NCBI RefSeq assembly: GCF_029891575.1
Contig: NZ_JARZHF010000016.1
Coordinates: 1-38,913 of the forward strand
Origin: Salipaludibacillus daqingensis
Lineage (GTDB): Bacteria > Bacillota > Bacilli > Bacillales > Salisediminibacteriaceae
Direction of reading: 5' to 3'
Length of the DNA stretch: 38,913 nt
Position 1 is the first letter of the stretch. Each line of letters begins with the position of its first letter. This document shows, piece by piece, positions 1 to 9,017 of the stretch. Under the pieces are notes generated by a model. The model made no database searches. It saw only the letters and a list, made by a program, of their open reading frames with translations, and was not told the DNA's origin. The translations under genes and the position numbers were made by a program.

Positions 1-39
1 CAGCGTTCGTCCTGAGCCAGGATCAAACTCTCCGATAAA
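1..39 (-). rRNA. rrs: 16S rRNA, 5' end only (partial)
   Basis: The reverse complement begins TTTATCGGAGAGTTTGATCC and continues through the universal 27F primer region to CAGGACGAACGCTG, which is the 5' end of bacterial 16S rRNA. The gene runs off the left edge, so only about 39 nt are present. It opens an rRNA operon that lies outside the window, transcribed leftward like nearly everything else here. By synteny with B. subtilis it corresponds to rrnA, downstream of bofA. Confidence 0.97.
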
Positions 40-321
40 GTATGATGACTTTTCATCAAGTTTGATGTCCATGACATCAAAACCAAACTTTCGTCTGGCG
101 TTTGTCGAATGTTTCCATTCAACGATTTGTTTCTATTGACGGGATATTTTAAAATATCCCACTTCGCTTGGCTTCTTGTTTAGTTTTCAAAGGTCAATTT
201 GTTGCTAATGTCGTTTTTGGCGACTTAATAAATATACCACATTTACACCATCTATGTCAACAACATTCTATAATTTCTTTCTCGCTGACGTGAATGACTG
301 AATGTCTTCCTCGTTGGCGAC
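40..321 (-). promoter_or_regulatory. rrn leader region with boxA and hairpins
   Basis: This is the untranslated leader between the rrn promoters and 16S. Reading leftward, a boxA-like TGACCTTTGA at 187-196 starts the conserved Bacillus leader string continuing GAAAACTAAAC; boxA recruits the NusB/S10 antitermination complex on rRNA. A perfect 20-bp palindrome, GGGATATTTTAAAATATCCC, lies at 141-160. A second dyad, TTTGATGTC-CAT-GACATCAAA, lies at 61-81 just before the mature 16S end and probably forms part of the processing stem. Promoter P2 lies inside this stretch. No coding region is evident between 40 and 473. Confidence 0.75.
231..260 (-). promoter_or_regulatory. rrn promoter P2
   Basis: On the minus strand, -35 TTGACA (255-260) and -10 TATATT (231-236) are 18 bp apart. 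Transcription would start near 224, about 185 nt before the 16S 5' end. With P1 about 100 bp upstream this gives the tandem sigma-A arrangement typical of Bacillus rRNA operons. Confidence 0.8.
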
Positions 322-328
322 AAGTAAT

Positions 329-357
329 AATATACCACGCTCAGAAAATGAAGTCAA
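329..357 (-). promoter_or_regulatory. rrn promoter P1
   Basis: On the minus strand, -35 TTGACT (352-357) and -10 TATATT (329-334) are separated by exactly 17 bp. The start would be near 322. It is the upstream member of a tandem pair driving the rRNA operon, and it separates bofA from rrn. Confidence 0.8.
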
Positions 358-473
358 TAGATTTAAGGAAGTTTATATTTTCTTCATCACCTAGCGGATA
401 AACAACTACTTGATTCAATAATTGTAACACGTTGTTACTTGTATCTCTTGAGGAGAATAACCTATCTCTTTTG

Positions 474-740
474 TTAACGAATAATTAATAAGTCAGTGAA
501 AATAAGCGCAACAATACCCGGCACACCCAAAAAACCTGAAACTGCCGCCGTGAAAGCATTAATCGGTAAGCTATAATCAAATAGCGTTCCAAATGTATTC
601 AAGAAAAAAAGTAACAACGCTCCAACAAGAAGTCGAATCGCTCCACTTCCTATCCATTTGATTGATTTCACCGGTGCACCTAATATAAGTAATAAAAAAA
701 CCATCGCAGCAAGAAGCGACAAGACAACTACAGGTTCCAT
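474..740 (-). CDS. bofA: BofA, inhibitor of pro-sigma-K processing
   Basis: Small membrane protein of 88 aa, close to the 87-aa B. subtilis BofA. In the forespore-surrounding membrane BofA holds the SpoIVFB protease inactive, through SpoIVFA, until the forespore signal, and so times sigma-K activation in the mother cell. Two hydrophobic segments are visible (about residues 4-22 and 35-50). The family-typical C-terminal stretch LPINAFTAAVSGFLGVPGI follows. I start at ATG 740 (MEPVVV) because it matches the family N-terminus and follows AAGGGG about 10 nt upstream; an in-frame extension to 761 lacks this support. The position between yaaL and an rrn operon is the B. subtilis order. It implies a spore-forming host. 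Confidence 0.9.
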   Translation of the reverse strand: MEPVVVLSLLAAMVFLLLILGAPVKSIKWIGSGAIRLLVGALLLFFLNTFGTLFDYSLPINAFTAAVSGFLGVPGIVALIFTDLLIIR

Positions 741-942
741 GTTTGAACATCCCCTTTTCATAATTTACTGAACTGAACCTAAGACAAACGATGCGCCTGT
801 CCATTCTTTTCATATTCATGAAGTAGGTTCGGTTTAGTGTATGTCCAAACGATAATAAATAGAACCAATAACCGACTTGACCATTTACGCATTGTTTTTA
901 GTCTATCTAGAAAGACTTTACCATCCAATGCTCCATTAGAAT

Positions 943-1161
943 TTAGGATGATGTGGTCCTTCTAGCTCTCGCTTCTCTTAATAGAAATAAATATTTCGCT
1001 CGTTCTAACCTAGAAACACTTTCTACGTATCCACCATGATGTATCGAGTTTTTTAGATAGGATTCATGCTGATCTGCCTTTTCTTTAATTCGATCTAGCA
1101 ACGAAATCAATTCTTCATCTGTTTCTCGCCGAAGTTTTCTCTTTCTTTTTCTCATCATCAC
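943..1161 (-). CDS. yaaL: YaaL family protein (DUF2508)
   Basis: A 72-aa basic, hydrophilic, predicted helical protein. The pattern of a basic N-terminus, then LISLLDRIKEKA, and a C-terminal KYLFLLREAR matches the YaaL/DUF2508 family, whose function is unknown. It sits between recR and bofA exactly as in B. subtilis. Three start codons lie in a row (GTG 1161, ATG 1158, ATG 1155). AGAAGG is 9 nt from the GTG, so the longest form is kept, with little certainty. The 200 bp towards bofA hold no evident gene. Confidence 0.85.
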   Translation of the reverse strand: MMMRKRKRKLRRETDEELISLLDRIKEKADQHESYLKNSIHHGGYVESVSRLERAKYLFLLREARARRTTSS

Positions 1162-1238
1162 AAATCACAACCTTCTACTTGTCTTTATAAAGCATGTAAA
1201 TTCTTTGATTATTCCATTTCTAATCATTCGTTAAATAC

Positions 1239-1835
1239 TTATATTTCTCTTCTTCCTTCAATTGCTTTTGATAAAGTAACTTCATCAGCATATTCCAAAT
1301 CACCACCGACAGGGAGTCCATGCGCTAACCTTGTTACTTTAATACCTGTTGGTTTAATGAGACGAGAAATATACATGGCTGTTGCTTCTCCTTCTATATT
1401 AGGATTCGTTGCGATGATTAATTCTTCGACGGTATCGTCTTGGAGACGTTTTAAAAGATCTGGTATATAAATATCTTCAGGCCCAATTCCATCTACAGGA
1501 GAAATCGCACCGTGCAGCACGTGATATAAACCAGTGTATTCCCTCATTTTTTCCATGGCTATAACGTCTCTCGATTCTTGAACTACACAAATCATTGATT
1601 GGTCTCGAGATTTATCATCACACATGCGACAAGGGTCTGTATCTGTAATATGGTGACAAATTTTACAATAGGTAAGCTCTCGCTTTGCATTTACTAATGC
1701 TTTCGCAAAATCAAGGACATCTTCTTCCTTCATATCTAATACATAAAACGCTAATCTAGCTGCTGTTTTTGGACCGATGCCTGGTAACCTCATAAATCCT
1801 TCAATTAACTTCGAAATTGGTTGTGGGTACTGCAT
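1239..1835 (-). CDS. recR: Recombination mediator RecR
   Basis: A 198-aa protein with the full RecR layout. A helix-hairpin-helix lies at residues about 8-27 ([16 protein letters not shown]). A four-cysteine zinc site is formed by C57, C60, C69 and C72, followed by a Toprim domain from about residue 80 (VVQESRD...[11 protein letters not shown]). RecR forms a ring clamp that works with RecF and RecO to load RecA on SSB-coated gaps. The ATG follows a strong AGAAGGAGGG site. In B. subtilis recR follows yaaK directly. Here about 320 bp separate them, so it may have its own promoter. Confidence 0.97.
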   Translation of the reverse strand: MQYPQPISKLIEGFMRLPGIGPKTAARLAFYVLDMKEEDVLDFAKALVNAKRELTYCKICHHITDTDPCRMCDDKSRDQSMICVVQESRDVIAMEKMREYTGLYHVLHGAISPVDGIGPEDIYIPDLLKRLQDDTVEELIIATNPNIEGEATAMYISRLIKPTGIKVTRLAHGLPVGGDLEYADEVTLSKAIEGRREI

Positions 1836-1895
1836 AGTTAGTTGCCCTCCTTCTTCGTTCAGATAACATTCGTTTGTTCAATCACATTTACATAG

Positions 1896-1924
1896 AAAAG
1901 ACTTGGTATAATAACCAAGCCTTT
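1896..1924 (-). terminator. Possible terminator between yaaK and recR
   Basis: AAAGGCTTGGT and ACCAAGTCTTT form an 11-bp stem (one G-U pair) around a short TATTAT loop, followed on the minus strand by a weak TCTTTTC tract. It lies in the 320-bp gap 1836-2155 between yaaK and recR. Nothing else convincing is seen in that gap. It could attenuate read-through from dnaX-yaaK into recR. Confidence 0.4.
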
Positions 1925-2155
1925 CCTTGACCATTCAGAAACAAGAATGGTTTACATGAGTTTTATAGAGATGAGCTGTCGATTTTCTCGGAGCAACAAT
2001 CTTGCTATAAATCCCTTTTTTAAATATATAGTCGTAACCGTTGAAATAATAACAAGAAAGTAATCTGTTGCAACAAACTTCGTTTATCACGAACATTCGC
2101 CATTCTAAGCTATTGCTCCACCAAATGATCTCTACCTGTTAATATAACTATTTGA

Positions 2156-2467
2156 TTACATCATTCCTGGTAAGTTCATGCCTTTTGTGAATTTGCCCAT
2201 TCTTTCATTAACTAGCTCATCTACTTTAGATAAAGCTTCATTCGTTGCCGCTAAAACTAAGTCCTCTAGCATTTCCACATCGTCTGGATCAACCGCTTCT
2301 TCATTAATTTGAATATCGAGGATGCGCTTCTCACCACTAGCTATCACTTTAACCATACCGCCACCAGCAGTTGCTTCAATTGTTTCTTCCTTTAATTGCT
2401 CTTGAGCTTTTGCCATGTCTTTTTGCATTTTTTGCATCTGCTTCATCATATTACCCATGTTTTTCAT
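2156..2467 (-). CDS. yaaK: YbaB/EbfC family nucleoid-associated protein YaaK
   Basis: A 103-aa protein of the YbaB/EbfC family, which are small dimeric DNA-binding proteins linked to the nucleoid and co-encoded with dnaX and recR in most bacteria. Visible hallmarks are a Met/Lys/Gln-rich N-terminal helix (residues 1-25), the GGGMVKV core near residue 35, and a C-terminal helix with [10 protein letters not shown]. The ATG follows GAGGGAG. It lies 33 bp after dnaX and is presumably co-transcribed with it. Confidence 0.95.
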   Translation of the reverse strand: MKNMGNMMKQMQKMQKDMAKAQEQLKEETIEATAGGGMVKVIASGEKRILDIQINEEAVDPDDVEMLEDLVLAATNEALSKVDELVNERMGKFTKGMNLPGMM

Positions 2468-2500
2468 TTTTGTATCTCCCTCTCTTTTATCATGATTTAA

Positions 2501-4237
2501 TTATTCTTTTATCTCCAGTAAATCTCGGCCGACTAATTTAACAGCTTCATCGATTAATGGATTTTCTTCTTTCATAGGTTCTCCGTTTTCTTCATTGGAT
2601 CCTTCACCAGCGTCTTTTTGCTTTTGCTCTTTAACGTAAGCTTCCTTTATCTCTTCCCAATGTGGAGCTAATAGCGTAAGCATCGTTAGATCTCGTTGTG
2701 CAACAATAGTAGCTGATTCCTCTACCATTTCACGAAACTTCTCATCCACCATATCTCGGTGCATTTCATTTCGAAACGCCAAAACAAATTTATTATCAGA
2801 ACAGGCTACTGGTTTGCAGTCATTTAGCCAAGCAGACGCAGGAACGCTTTTTTGTTTCACTTGTTCAATAATTTGTCCCCAGCCTGAATGAAGTGATTGA
2901 AGGTGCTGCTTCGATGCATCGTGAAGCATCTCTTTTACTTTGTTCACATGAGCTCTGCTTTTTGCACTATTTGCTGCTTGTCGAGGTTTCGGCTTACTTG
3001 ACTCTGCGCTTTGGGAACCAGTTTGTTTAACCGCTCCACCTTGAGCCATTTCTTTTAACGTTTTTTCCAACTCTTTGACTTTTCGCTGAAGTATTTTTAT
3101 TGTTTCGTTCTCATCTAATTGCACATCCGCTCCATTGGAAGATGCTAATGGAGTCGATTTTTGACAAGCTTGGACAATAAACATTTCTAAAAAAACTTGA
3201 GGATGACTCGCCCACTTCATTTCATGTTGAAAGTGATTGAGTCGATCTAACATCGCAAATATCCATGCTTGATCTAATTGTTCAACGACTTGCTGGAAAG
3301 CCTCATCACCTGTGACTCGATCTTTTGATTCATCGAGCTGTGGGGCTGCTTTTACCATTAAGACATCTCTGAAAAAGAAAATCAAATCTTCTATAAATCT
3401 ATTTGCATCTTTTCCTTCTTTCATCAGTTTATCAATCGCTTGAAGACCTTCTCCTACTTCACCGGAATGAATCGATTGTACAACTTGATGAATTAGTTGT
3501 TGTGATACCGCACCAATAATGGATAAAACATCGTCTGCTGTGACAGAGTCATCTGAATATGAAATCGCTTGATCCAGTAAACTAAGGGCATCTCTCATTC
3601 CACCTTCAGAGGCTCTTGCAATAAGCGCAAGTGCGTCTTCATCTACTCGTGTATCCGTTGTGCTTATAATTTCATGCATTCTTTCGATCATCGAATGAGC
3701 AGAAATTCGTTTGAAATCGAATCTCTGACAACGAGAAATGATCGTTAACGGGATTTTATGTGGCTCCGTCGTAGCAAGGATAAATATGACATGACGAGGC
3801 GGTTCTTCTAACGTTTTTAATAACGCGTTAAAGGCGCCTGTTGATAGCATATGCACTTCATCAATGATGTACACTTTAAAACGGGCTGCACTAGGGGCGA
3901 ACTTAACCTTGTCTCGAATGTCACGAATTTCATCTACCCCGTTGTTACTCGCTGCATCAATTTCAATCACATCTACGATACTACCGTCCTGAATTCCTTT
4001 ACACGTATCGCATTGATTACAAGGTTCATCTACCGGTGCTCGTTCGCAATTGATTGCTTTCGATATTATTTTTGCTGCACTCGTTTTCCCTGTCCCTCGA
4101 GGCCCTGTGAAAAGGTAGGCGTGAGAGAACTTATCTTGGAGCAACGCATTTTTCAATGTTTTCGTTATGTGCTCCTGACCAACAACATCTGTCAATTGTC
4201 TTGGACGCCACACTCGATATAAAGCTTGGTAACTCAT
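2501..4237 (-). CDS. dnaX: DNA polymerase III subunit gamma/tau
   Basis: A 578-aa clamp-loader ATPase. With the start at ATG 4237 (MSYQALYRVW) the N-terminus matches other Bacillus DnaX; the upstream in-frame extension to 4264 is not family-like. Walker A GPRGTGKT is at residues 45-52 and zinc-binding cysteines are at 64, 73, 76 and 79. Walker B is VYIIDEVHML, and a sensor/SRC-type ISRCQRF follows. The C-terminal third (from about residue 390) has a Lys/Gln-rich linker and a tau-like helical domain. DnaX loads the beta clamp and tethers polymerase to helicase. It has its own strong promoter about 90 bp upstream. Confidence 0.97.
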   Translation of the reverse strand: MSYQALYRVWRPRQLTDVVGQEHITKTLKNALLQDKFSHAYLFTGPRGTGKTSAAKIISKAINCERAPVDEPCNQCDTCKGIQDGSIVDVIEIDAASNNGVDEIRDIRDKVKFAPSAARFKVYIIDEVHMLSTGAFNALLKTLEEPPRHVIFILATTEPHKIPLTIISRCQRFDFKRISAHSMIERMHEIISTTDTRVDEDALALIARASEGGMRDALSLLDQAISYSDDSVTADDVLSIIGAVSQQLIHQVVQSIHSGEVGEGLQAIDKLMKEGKDANRFIEDLIFFFRDVLMVKAAPQLDESKDRVTGDEAFQQVVEQLDQAWIFAMLDRLNHFQHEMKWASHPQVFLEMFIVQACQKSTPLASSNGADVQLDENETIKILQRKVKELEKTLKEMAQGGAVKQTGSQSAESSKPKPRQAANSAKSRAHVNKVKEMLHDASKQHLQSLHSGWGQIIEQVKQKSVPASAWLNDCKPVACSDNKFVLAFRNEMHRDMVDEKFREMVEESATIVAQRDLTMLTLLAPHWEEIKEAYVKEQKQKDAGEGSNEENGEPMKEENPLIDEAVKLVGRDLLEIKE

Positions 4238-4334
4238 AACTCTCAACCTACCCTCTTTCATCAACCTCTGCTAAACCCACTTCCCATCTTTGAAAAATAA
4301 GAAGGGATTGTTTCGATCTACTCAGTTCATTCCT

Positions 4335-4363
4335 ATTATACCGATTCATAGGCTGTTTTTCAA
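4335..4363 (-). promoter_or_regulatory. dnaX promoter
   Basis: On the minus strand, TTGAAA (4358-4363) and TATAAT (4335-4340) are separated by 17 bp, a near-consensus sigma-A promoter. The predicted start near 4328 gives a leader of about 90 nt before dnaX. Confidence 0.75.
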
Positions 4364-4388
4364 AATGAATCTTAAAAGAACAGGCACA

Positions 4389-4416
4389 AGGCTCACCGCT
4401 ATTTAGCGACAAGCCT
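4389..4416 (-). terminator. Terminator after the GGDEF/EAL gene
   Basis: Dyad AGGCT..CGCTA / TAGCG..AGCCT with a small internal loop, followed on the minus strand by TTGTGCCTGTTCTTTT. It lies about 50 bp downstream of the GGDEF/EAL stop codon and upstream of the dnaX promoter, so it separates the two units. Confidence 0.55.
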
Positions 4417-4465
4417 GATTAGGATGCATTTATACCTCTCAAATAATGTTTATGAATATGCCTAG

Positions 4466-6763
4466 TCACGTTACTTCTCCAAAAACTTTTTCCTTTACCG
4501 CCTCTAGTTGCTGTTTCATTTCGATTGGAGGAACTGGTTTACTGAAATAGTAACCTTGCATTTTTGTTTCTAACGTAACTAAAAAATCTAATTGGGCTTT
4601 CGTTTCAACCCCTTCTGTTACAACATCAATATTCAATCCTTCACAAAGGGCAACAATTCCTGAAAGTAGAGCAGTATCAAATGATTCGGCAGGTATGTTT
4701 TGTATAAATAGCCTATCTATTTTCAATTGATCCACTTGAATTTCCTTCAAAAAATTTAAGGAGGAAAGGCCTTTTCCAAAGTCATCTAATGAAACTTTCA
4801 TACCTATTTCTTTTAATTGGCTCGTGAATTCTACGACTTTATCTAAAGATCCACTAACATCGCTTTCGGTAATTTCTAATGCGATAAAAGACGGATCCAT
4901 CTTATTGTATTTTAATTGTTCTATTAAAAAAGAAATAAATTTTTCATCCATCATTTGTGTTTTTGAAACATTGATTGATAATGTTAAGCCTACTAATCCC
5001 ATTTCGTGCCACTCTTTTAATTGACGAATCCCCTCTTTTAATACCCACTCTCCAATAGCGGGCATCATACCGATTTCTTCTGCTGCTGAAATAAACTCAT
5101 CTGGAGGAATAAGTCCTTTATTAGGATGCTGCCAACGAATTAATGCCTCTACACTGCAAATCGTTTTTGCAATCTTATCGACTATCGGTTGAAAATACAG
5201 CACAAATTCGTCGTTATTTAATGCTTCTGTTAACTCTTTCTCTAGCGTAACAAAGTTATGAAAGTAAGCACTCTTTTTTATGTTTTTATAGTACTGATAT
5301 TGATTTTTTCCCGATCGCTTCGCTTCATACATAGCGATATCTGCATTTTGGATCACTTTCTCCACACTTCTATCGTCGATGGGGAATTGGCTAATGCCTA
5401 TACTCGTTGTCACTTCGAAAGAAGAAGTCCCGATGTTAACTGGAACAGAAATGGTCTTTAGTAAATTCTTTGCTATAGTTGATATCGTTTCTTCATCTAG
5501 TTTAGGGATACCCAAAACAAATTCATCCCCTCCCCATCTTCCGACAGTACCTTCTTCTCCAAGACACGTTTTTAAACGTTTTCCAAATTCGATCAACAAG
5601 GTGTCTCCAGCATAATGACCAAATGAATCATTAATACGCTTAAATAAATCAATGTCTAGAAACATGATCGTCATCGGTAATTGCTTTGAATCTCTCTCTA
5701 ATTGATCCACGAAACTCTTTCGATTCGGTAAACCAGTCAAGCCATCGATCATTGCCATATCATGTATTTCTTTTTGGGAGTGGTTAAGAACATCTAGCAT
5801 GTGGTTATACCCGTTTTCTAACACTCCTATTTCATCTTTCTTATTTGTTGAAACCCTTCTACTCAAATCTTGTGTTTCCTTAATATACTTAAATTCTTTC
5901 GAGAGGTTAATAACTCGCGATAATATATGTTTATCTAATATCATGAGAATAATTGTTGTCAAAACAATGCTAAATCCTGCATAGATAGAATAAAACCAAT
6001 ATAAACTTTTTTGGCCTGACTGGTATATCGTTCGATTCACCGTAAAACTAAGGTTCCCCGTTTCAGAATGGTTTTCATAAGGAAGTATCATGGAACCTTT
6101 GATCGATTCTTCGTCAATAATATCAATACTCTTTTCATTAGTTAACATTGGATCAATTCGTTCATTTAAAACTAATGGTAATTGGACTGCATCTGCCAAT
6201 TGTTCAACAAACTGGTCCGTTATCGCAATGCCTGTAATCATTGTTCCTCTAGGTGTTTGATTTTCTAAGCTAGGGTAAATAGGATGAGAGGCTAACATGA
6301 GAATATCATCCTCTCCATATACAACGCCCGTTTTCCGTTTAGTCAAAAACTCCTCTAAAACGCTTGAATCAATTTTATTAATTATGGACACTAGTTCCTC
6401 TTCTTTAATGTCATACCCTCGTTCATAAACCAATTCATTTGATTCATCGAAATACATAACCATTTCAATACTGTTCGAAAGATAGGTATCCTCCACCCAG
6501 TTACTTTCGATGTAGCTTTGCTGGTGATGTTGTATAAATGAATAGGTATCATCCCATACTGCATAATCTCGGACAAATTGATATAACGAGTTTTTCTCTC
6601 TTTCAAACGCATACTCCACCCGTTTAATGTTATCGGACATCGTTCTTTCTTCCAATTCTATGTATCTCTCTAGTAATAGCGGATTTATAAATAAAAATAA
6701 AATAATTAATAGTACAGTGACGCTAATCAAACTGACTGAGAACGTTCTCGTTTTTAATTTCAT
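4466..6763 (-). CDS. Membrane sensor with GGDEF and EAL domains (c-di-GMP turnover)
   Basis: A 765-aa protein. Residues about 9-27 form a transmembrane helix. A CHASE4-like extracellular sensor follows, with the typical AVWDDTYSFI near residues 68-77. A second transmembrane helix lies at about 258-277, then a HAMP-like linker. The GGDEF domain has GRWGGDEF at 408-415, with GGDEF itself at 411-415. The EAL domain has SVEALIRW at 536-543. EAL-domain catalytic residues are kept: NVSKTQ, EITESD, DDFGKG, K in LKIDR, TEGVET and Q in MQGYYF. Both cyclase and phosphodiesterase activities are thus possible. The RxxD inhibitory I-site before GGDEF is replaced by GEEG. GTGGGG precedes two adjacent ATGs (6766, 6763); the second has the better spacing. 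It is not part of the usual dnaX/ffs neighbourhood. Confidence 0.9.
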   Translation of the reverse strand: MKLKTRTFSVSLISVTVLLIILFLFINPLLLERYIELEERTMSDNIKRVEYAFEREKNSLYQFVRDYAVWDDTYSFIQHHQQSYIESNWVEDTYLSNSIEMVMYFDESNELVYERGYDIKEEELVSIINKIDSSVLEEFLTKRKTGVVYGEDDILMLASHPIYPSLENQTPRGTMITGIAITDQFVEQLADAVQLPLVLNERIDPMLTNEKSIDIIDEESIKGSMILPYENHSETGNLSFTVNRTIYQSGQKSLYWFYSIYAGFSIVLTTIILMILDKHILSRVINLSKEFKYIKETQDLSRRVSTNKKDEIGVLENGYNHMLDVLNHSQKEIHDMAMIDGLTGLPNRKSFVDQLERDSKQLPMTIMFLDIDLFKRINDSFGHYAGDTLLIEFGKRLKTCLGEEGTVGRWGGDEFVLGIPKLDEETISTIAKNLLKTISVPVNIGTSSFEVTTSIGISQFPIDDRSVEKVIQNADIAMYEAKRSGKNQYQYYKNIKKSAYFHNFVTLEKELTEALNNDEFVLYFQPIVDKIAKTICSVEALIRWQHPNKGLIPPDEFISAAEEIGMMPAIGEWVLKEGIRQLKEWHEMGLVGLTLSINVSKTQMMDEKFISFLIEQLKYNKMDPSFIALEITESDVSGSLDKVVEFTSQLKEIGMKVSLDDFGKGLSSLNFLKEIQVDQLKIDRLFIQNIPAESFDTALLSGIVALCEGLNIDVVTEGVETKAQLDFLVTLETKMQGYYFSKPVPPIEMKQQLEAVKEKVFGEVT

Positions 6764-6994
6764 CATAATCCCCACTTAGTTCAGACTTCCTGCTAGTAAA
6801 TAAATACCATTTTCGCCAGTCGTTTATTGATAATATACGTTACTATTATCCTATTATATCGGAAGTAAGTACAGATATAAATAAATGAACCACGATAAAT
6901 AGACAATAGTCCCGACATTAATAATTATTCCATTCATTCGTGATACCTTCATGACGACTCTGCCTTAAAGCTTCAAAATACTTTTTTACATAAC

Positions 6995-7023
6995 AAAAAA
7001 GCTATCCATATTTGGATAGCTTT
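6995..7023 (-). terminator. Terminator of the SRP RNA transcript
   Basis: A perfect 10-bp stem AAAGCTATCC / GGATAGCTTT with a six-base loop, followed by TTTTTTG on the minus strand. It lies about 25 bp after the SRP RNA 3' end. Nothing else is evident between 6767 and 6994. Confidence 0.85.
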
Positions 7024-7045
7024 CTAAAGCATAAGTTATAATTAA

Positions 7046-7318
7046 ATGCCGTGCACCTTTCTTCGATCACATTCCCTCAAGCGTTACCTGAGCAGTTTGC
7101 TCGATCCAGGCAACTCCGCGGCACACGGAACGACCTGCTTACTGCTGCTTCCTTCCGGACCTGACAGGATTCACAGGATTCCGTTGCGCGGAACCCGGAT
7201 GTCAACACCACTTACTCAGGGCAGACCATGAAAAAATGTAACCTAGGAAAGGGATTCGGCCTCGCTATAGCGGATTGCGAGTACAGGGCACCGCTACCTC
7301 CCCGCTTAGCACGACAAA
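7046..7318 (-). ncRNA. ffs: Signal recognition particle RNA, large Bacillus type (scRNA)
   Basis: About 273 nt, matching the 271-nt B. subtilis scRNA in size and sequence. On the minus strand it begins TTTGTCGTGCTAAGCGGGG and includes GGTAGCGGTGCCCTGTAC of the Alu domain. The S-domain core GTCAGGTCCGGAAGGAAGCA binds Ffh, and the RNA ends GGTGCACGGC. It is the scaffold of the signal recognition particle, which targets membrane proteins with Ffh and FtsY. It lies between tadA and dnaX as in B. subtilis. The ends are placed by similarity and are good to a few bases. Confidence 0.96.
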
Positions 7319-7359
7319 GTTAATAATATTGTTAGGCGCCTTTTAACGACGCAAATATT

Positions 7360-7388
7360 AGTATAGTGGTTTTTTAGTATAATTGCAA
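7360..7388 (-). promoter_or_regulatory. SRP RNA promoter
   Basis: On the minus strand, TTGCAA (7383-7388) and TATACT (7360-7365) are 17 bp apart. Transcription from about 7353 would give a precursor with a 5' leader of about 35 nt, consistent with the processed precursor known for B. subtilis scRNA. Confidence 0.65.
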
Positions 7389-7489
7389 TAGTTAGCATCG
7401 AAACGATCACTGACAAGTTTGTCCAAATGAAGTATAAAATACACAACGCACATTTCACACCAATAAAAACCGCTTATTTAGTAATATTT

Positions 7490-7645
7490 TTAATCTTTAT
7501 CCTCCATGCTTTCTTCTGACTCTTCTACCTTTTTTAATTTTTCCATTAAAATATGAGGTGGTGTATGCATGACATGTTCAAGTGGCATCTTTAGTTTCTT
7601 AGAAATCATCTGTGCTGTTTCCAACGATATTTGATTTGGTCTCAC
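7490..7645 (-). CDS. Small YycC-like protein (51 aa)
   Basis: A GTG-started ORF preceded by a perfect GGAGGG at 7-nt spacing. The 51-aa product begins MRPNQISLETAQMISKKL and contains the string EHVMHTPPHILMEKL, then a charged tail. The M-P-Q-I-S...H-x-P-x-HIL pattern resembles the YycC family of small Bacillus proteins with no known function; I recognise this from memory and cannot align it. It lies between tadA and the SRP RNA, about 60 bp after tadA, possibly in the same transcript. It was too short for a usual ORF cutoff. Confidence 0.7.
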   Translation of the reverse strand: MRPNQISLETAQMISKKLKMPLEHVMHTPPHILMEKLKKVEESEESMEDKD

Positions 7646-7704
7646 GTTTATCCCTCCAATTCATGTCTTAGTGATATTTTACTATACCCTTCTATCGATC
7701 ATGA

Positions 7705-8214
<510 letters not shown>

Positions 8215-8282
8215 TTAATCTATGCATGAAAATTGTACGATGTTTTGCTTCAGAAGGCAACTAAGTTCACATACAAATGGAA

Positions 8283-8309
8283 CAAAAAGCGGACTACAAA
8301 AGTAGTCCG
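8283..8309 (-). terminator. Terminator of the ccm operon
   Basis: An 8-bp perfect stem CGGACTAC / GTAGTCCG with a TTTT loop, followed by CTTTTTG on the minus strand. It begins about 15 bp after the ccmG stop codon and closes the twelve-gene cytochrome c maturation operon before tadA. Confidence 0.9.
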
Positions 8310-8323
8310 TTCGTTTACCTTCT

Positions 8324-8842
8324 TTATTGTTTCATCAAGTCACTTACTTTCTTTGCCATGACATCTCTCGTTACAGATCCAACGATATGATCAACGACAA
8401 TCCCGTTTTCATCGATAATAACGGTTTCTGGTTGACCAATAATACCATAGCGCTGCGAGACGTGAAGGTCAAAATCAAACACATAAGTTTTATCAGTAAA
8501 GCCTGTTTTTTCGATGAATCGCTCTACAGCTCGTTTGGATTCTGATTTAACGATCGTAAATACTTGAACATCCCCGTCATATTCTTCCGTAAATTGCATC
8601 ATTTCTGGTGCTTGTGCTTCACAAGGTTTACACCACGTTGAGAAGAAATTTAATACGACTGGTTTTCCTTCGAAGTCCGATAGCTGATATATTTCTCCCG
8701 ATTGATCTTCAAGTTGGAAATCATATGAGGGATCACCTATGCCAACTGTATCTCCTTGGACTCGCAGACCAAGGACAAACGTAATTAATATTCCTATCAC
8801 AAACACCCCTGTAAACCCTTGGATCCATTTTGTCTTATTCAT
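8324..8842 (-). CDS. ccmG: CcmG/ResA-type thiol-disulfide oxidoreductase
   Basis: A 172-aa membrane-anchored thioredoxin-fold protein with one N-terminal transmembrane helix (residues about 8-25). The active site WCKPCEA is near residues 71-77, and the family cis-proline region is GQPETVIID. CcmG (ResA in System II) reduces the CxxCH cysteines of apocytochrome c on the outer face of the membrane so that heme can attach. CcmG and ResA cannot be separated by sequence alone; the position as last gene of a ccm operon favours CcmG. The ATG follows GGGGGGAGG. No CcdA/DsbD electron donor is encoded nearby, so its reductant must come from elsewhere. Confidence 0.88.
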   Translation of the reverse strand: MNKTKWIQGFTGVFVIGILITFVLGLRVQGDTVGIGDPSYDFQLEDQSGEIYQLSDFEGKPVVLNFFSTWCKPCEAQAPEMMQFTEEYDGDVQVFTIVKSESKRAVERFIEKTGFTDKTYVFDFDLHVSQRYGIIGQPETVIIDENGIVVDHIVGSVTRDVMAKKVSDLMKQ

Positions 8843-8873
8843 AGAACCTCCCCCCTCTCTCGGATCACCGGGC

Positions 8874-9002
8874 TTAGTCTTCTTTCATTTCGCGAATAAA
8901 CTGCAATTCCTTCATCGCATCATTTTGTCTTTTTCCAATCGCCCACACATACCCCGCAATCAACAACCAAATAATAGAATAAGCTGCAAATAAATACGTC
9001 AT
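8874..9002 (-). CDS. ccmD: CcmD-like small membrane protein
   Basis: A 42-aa ORF with the CcmD layout: MTYLFAAYSIIWLLIAGYVW, one transmembrane helix at residues about 4-22, then a basic segment (GKRQ) and a charged helical tail. CcmD joins CcmABC and helps release heme-loaded CcmE. A very strong AAGGAGG lies 10 nt upstream. It follows ccmC by 15 bp and precedes ccmG, the standard place. The family is weakly conserved, so the call rests on topology plus position. It was too short for a usual ORF cutoff. Confidence 0.85.
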   Translation of the reverse strand: MTYLFAAYSIIWLLIAGYVWAIGKRQNDAMKELQFIREMKED

Positions 9003-9017
9003 AACGTTCTCTCCTCC

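Noticed and set aside
7046-7231. 61-aa plus-strand ORF
   Set aside because: It lies antisense within the SRP RNA gene, whose conserved sequence explains the openness of the frame.
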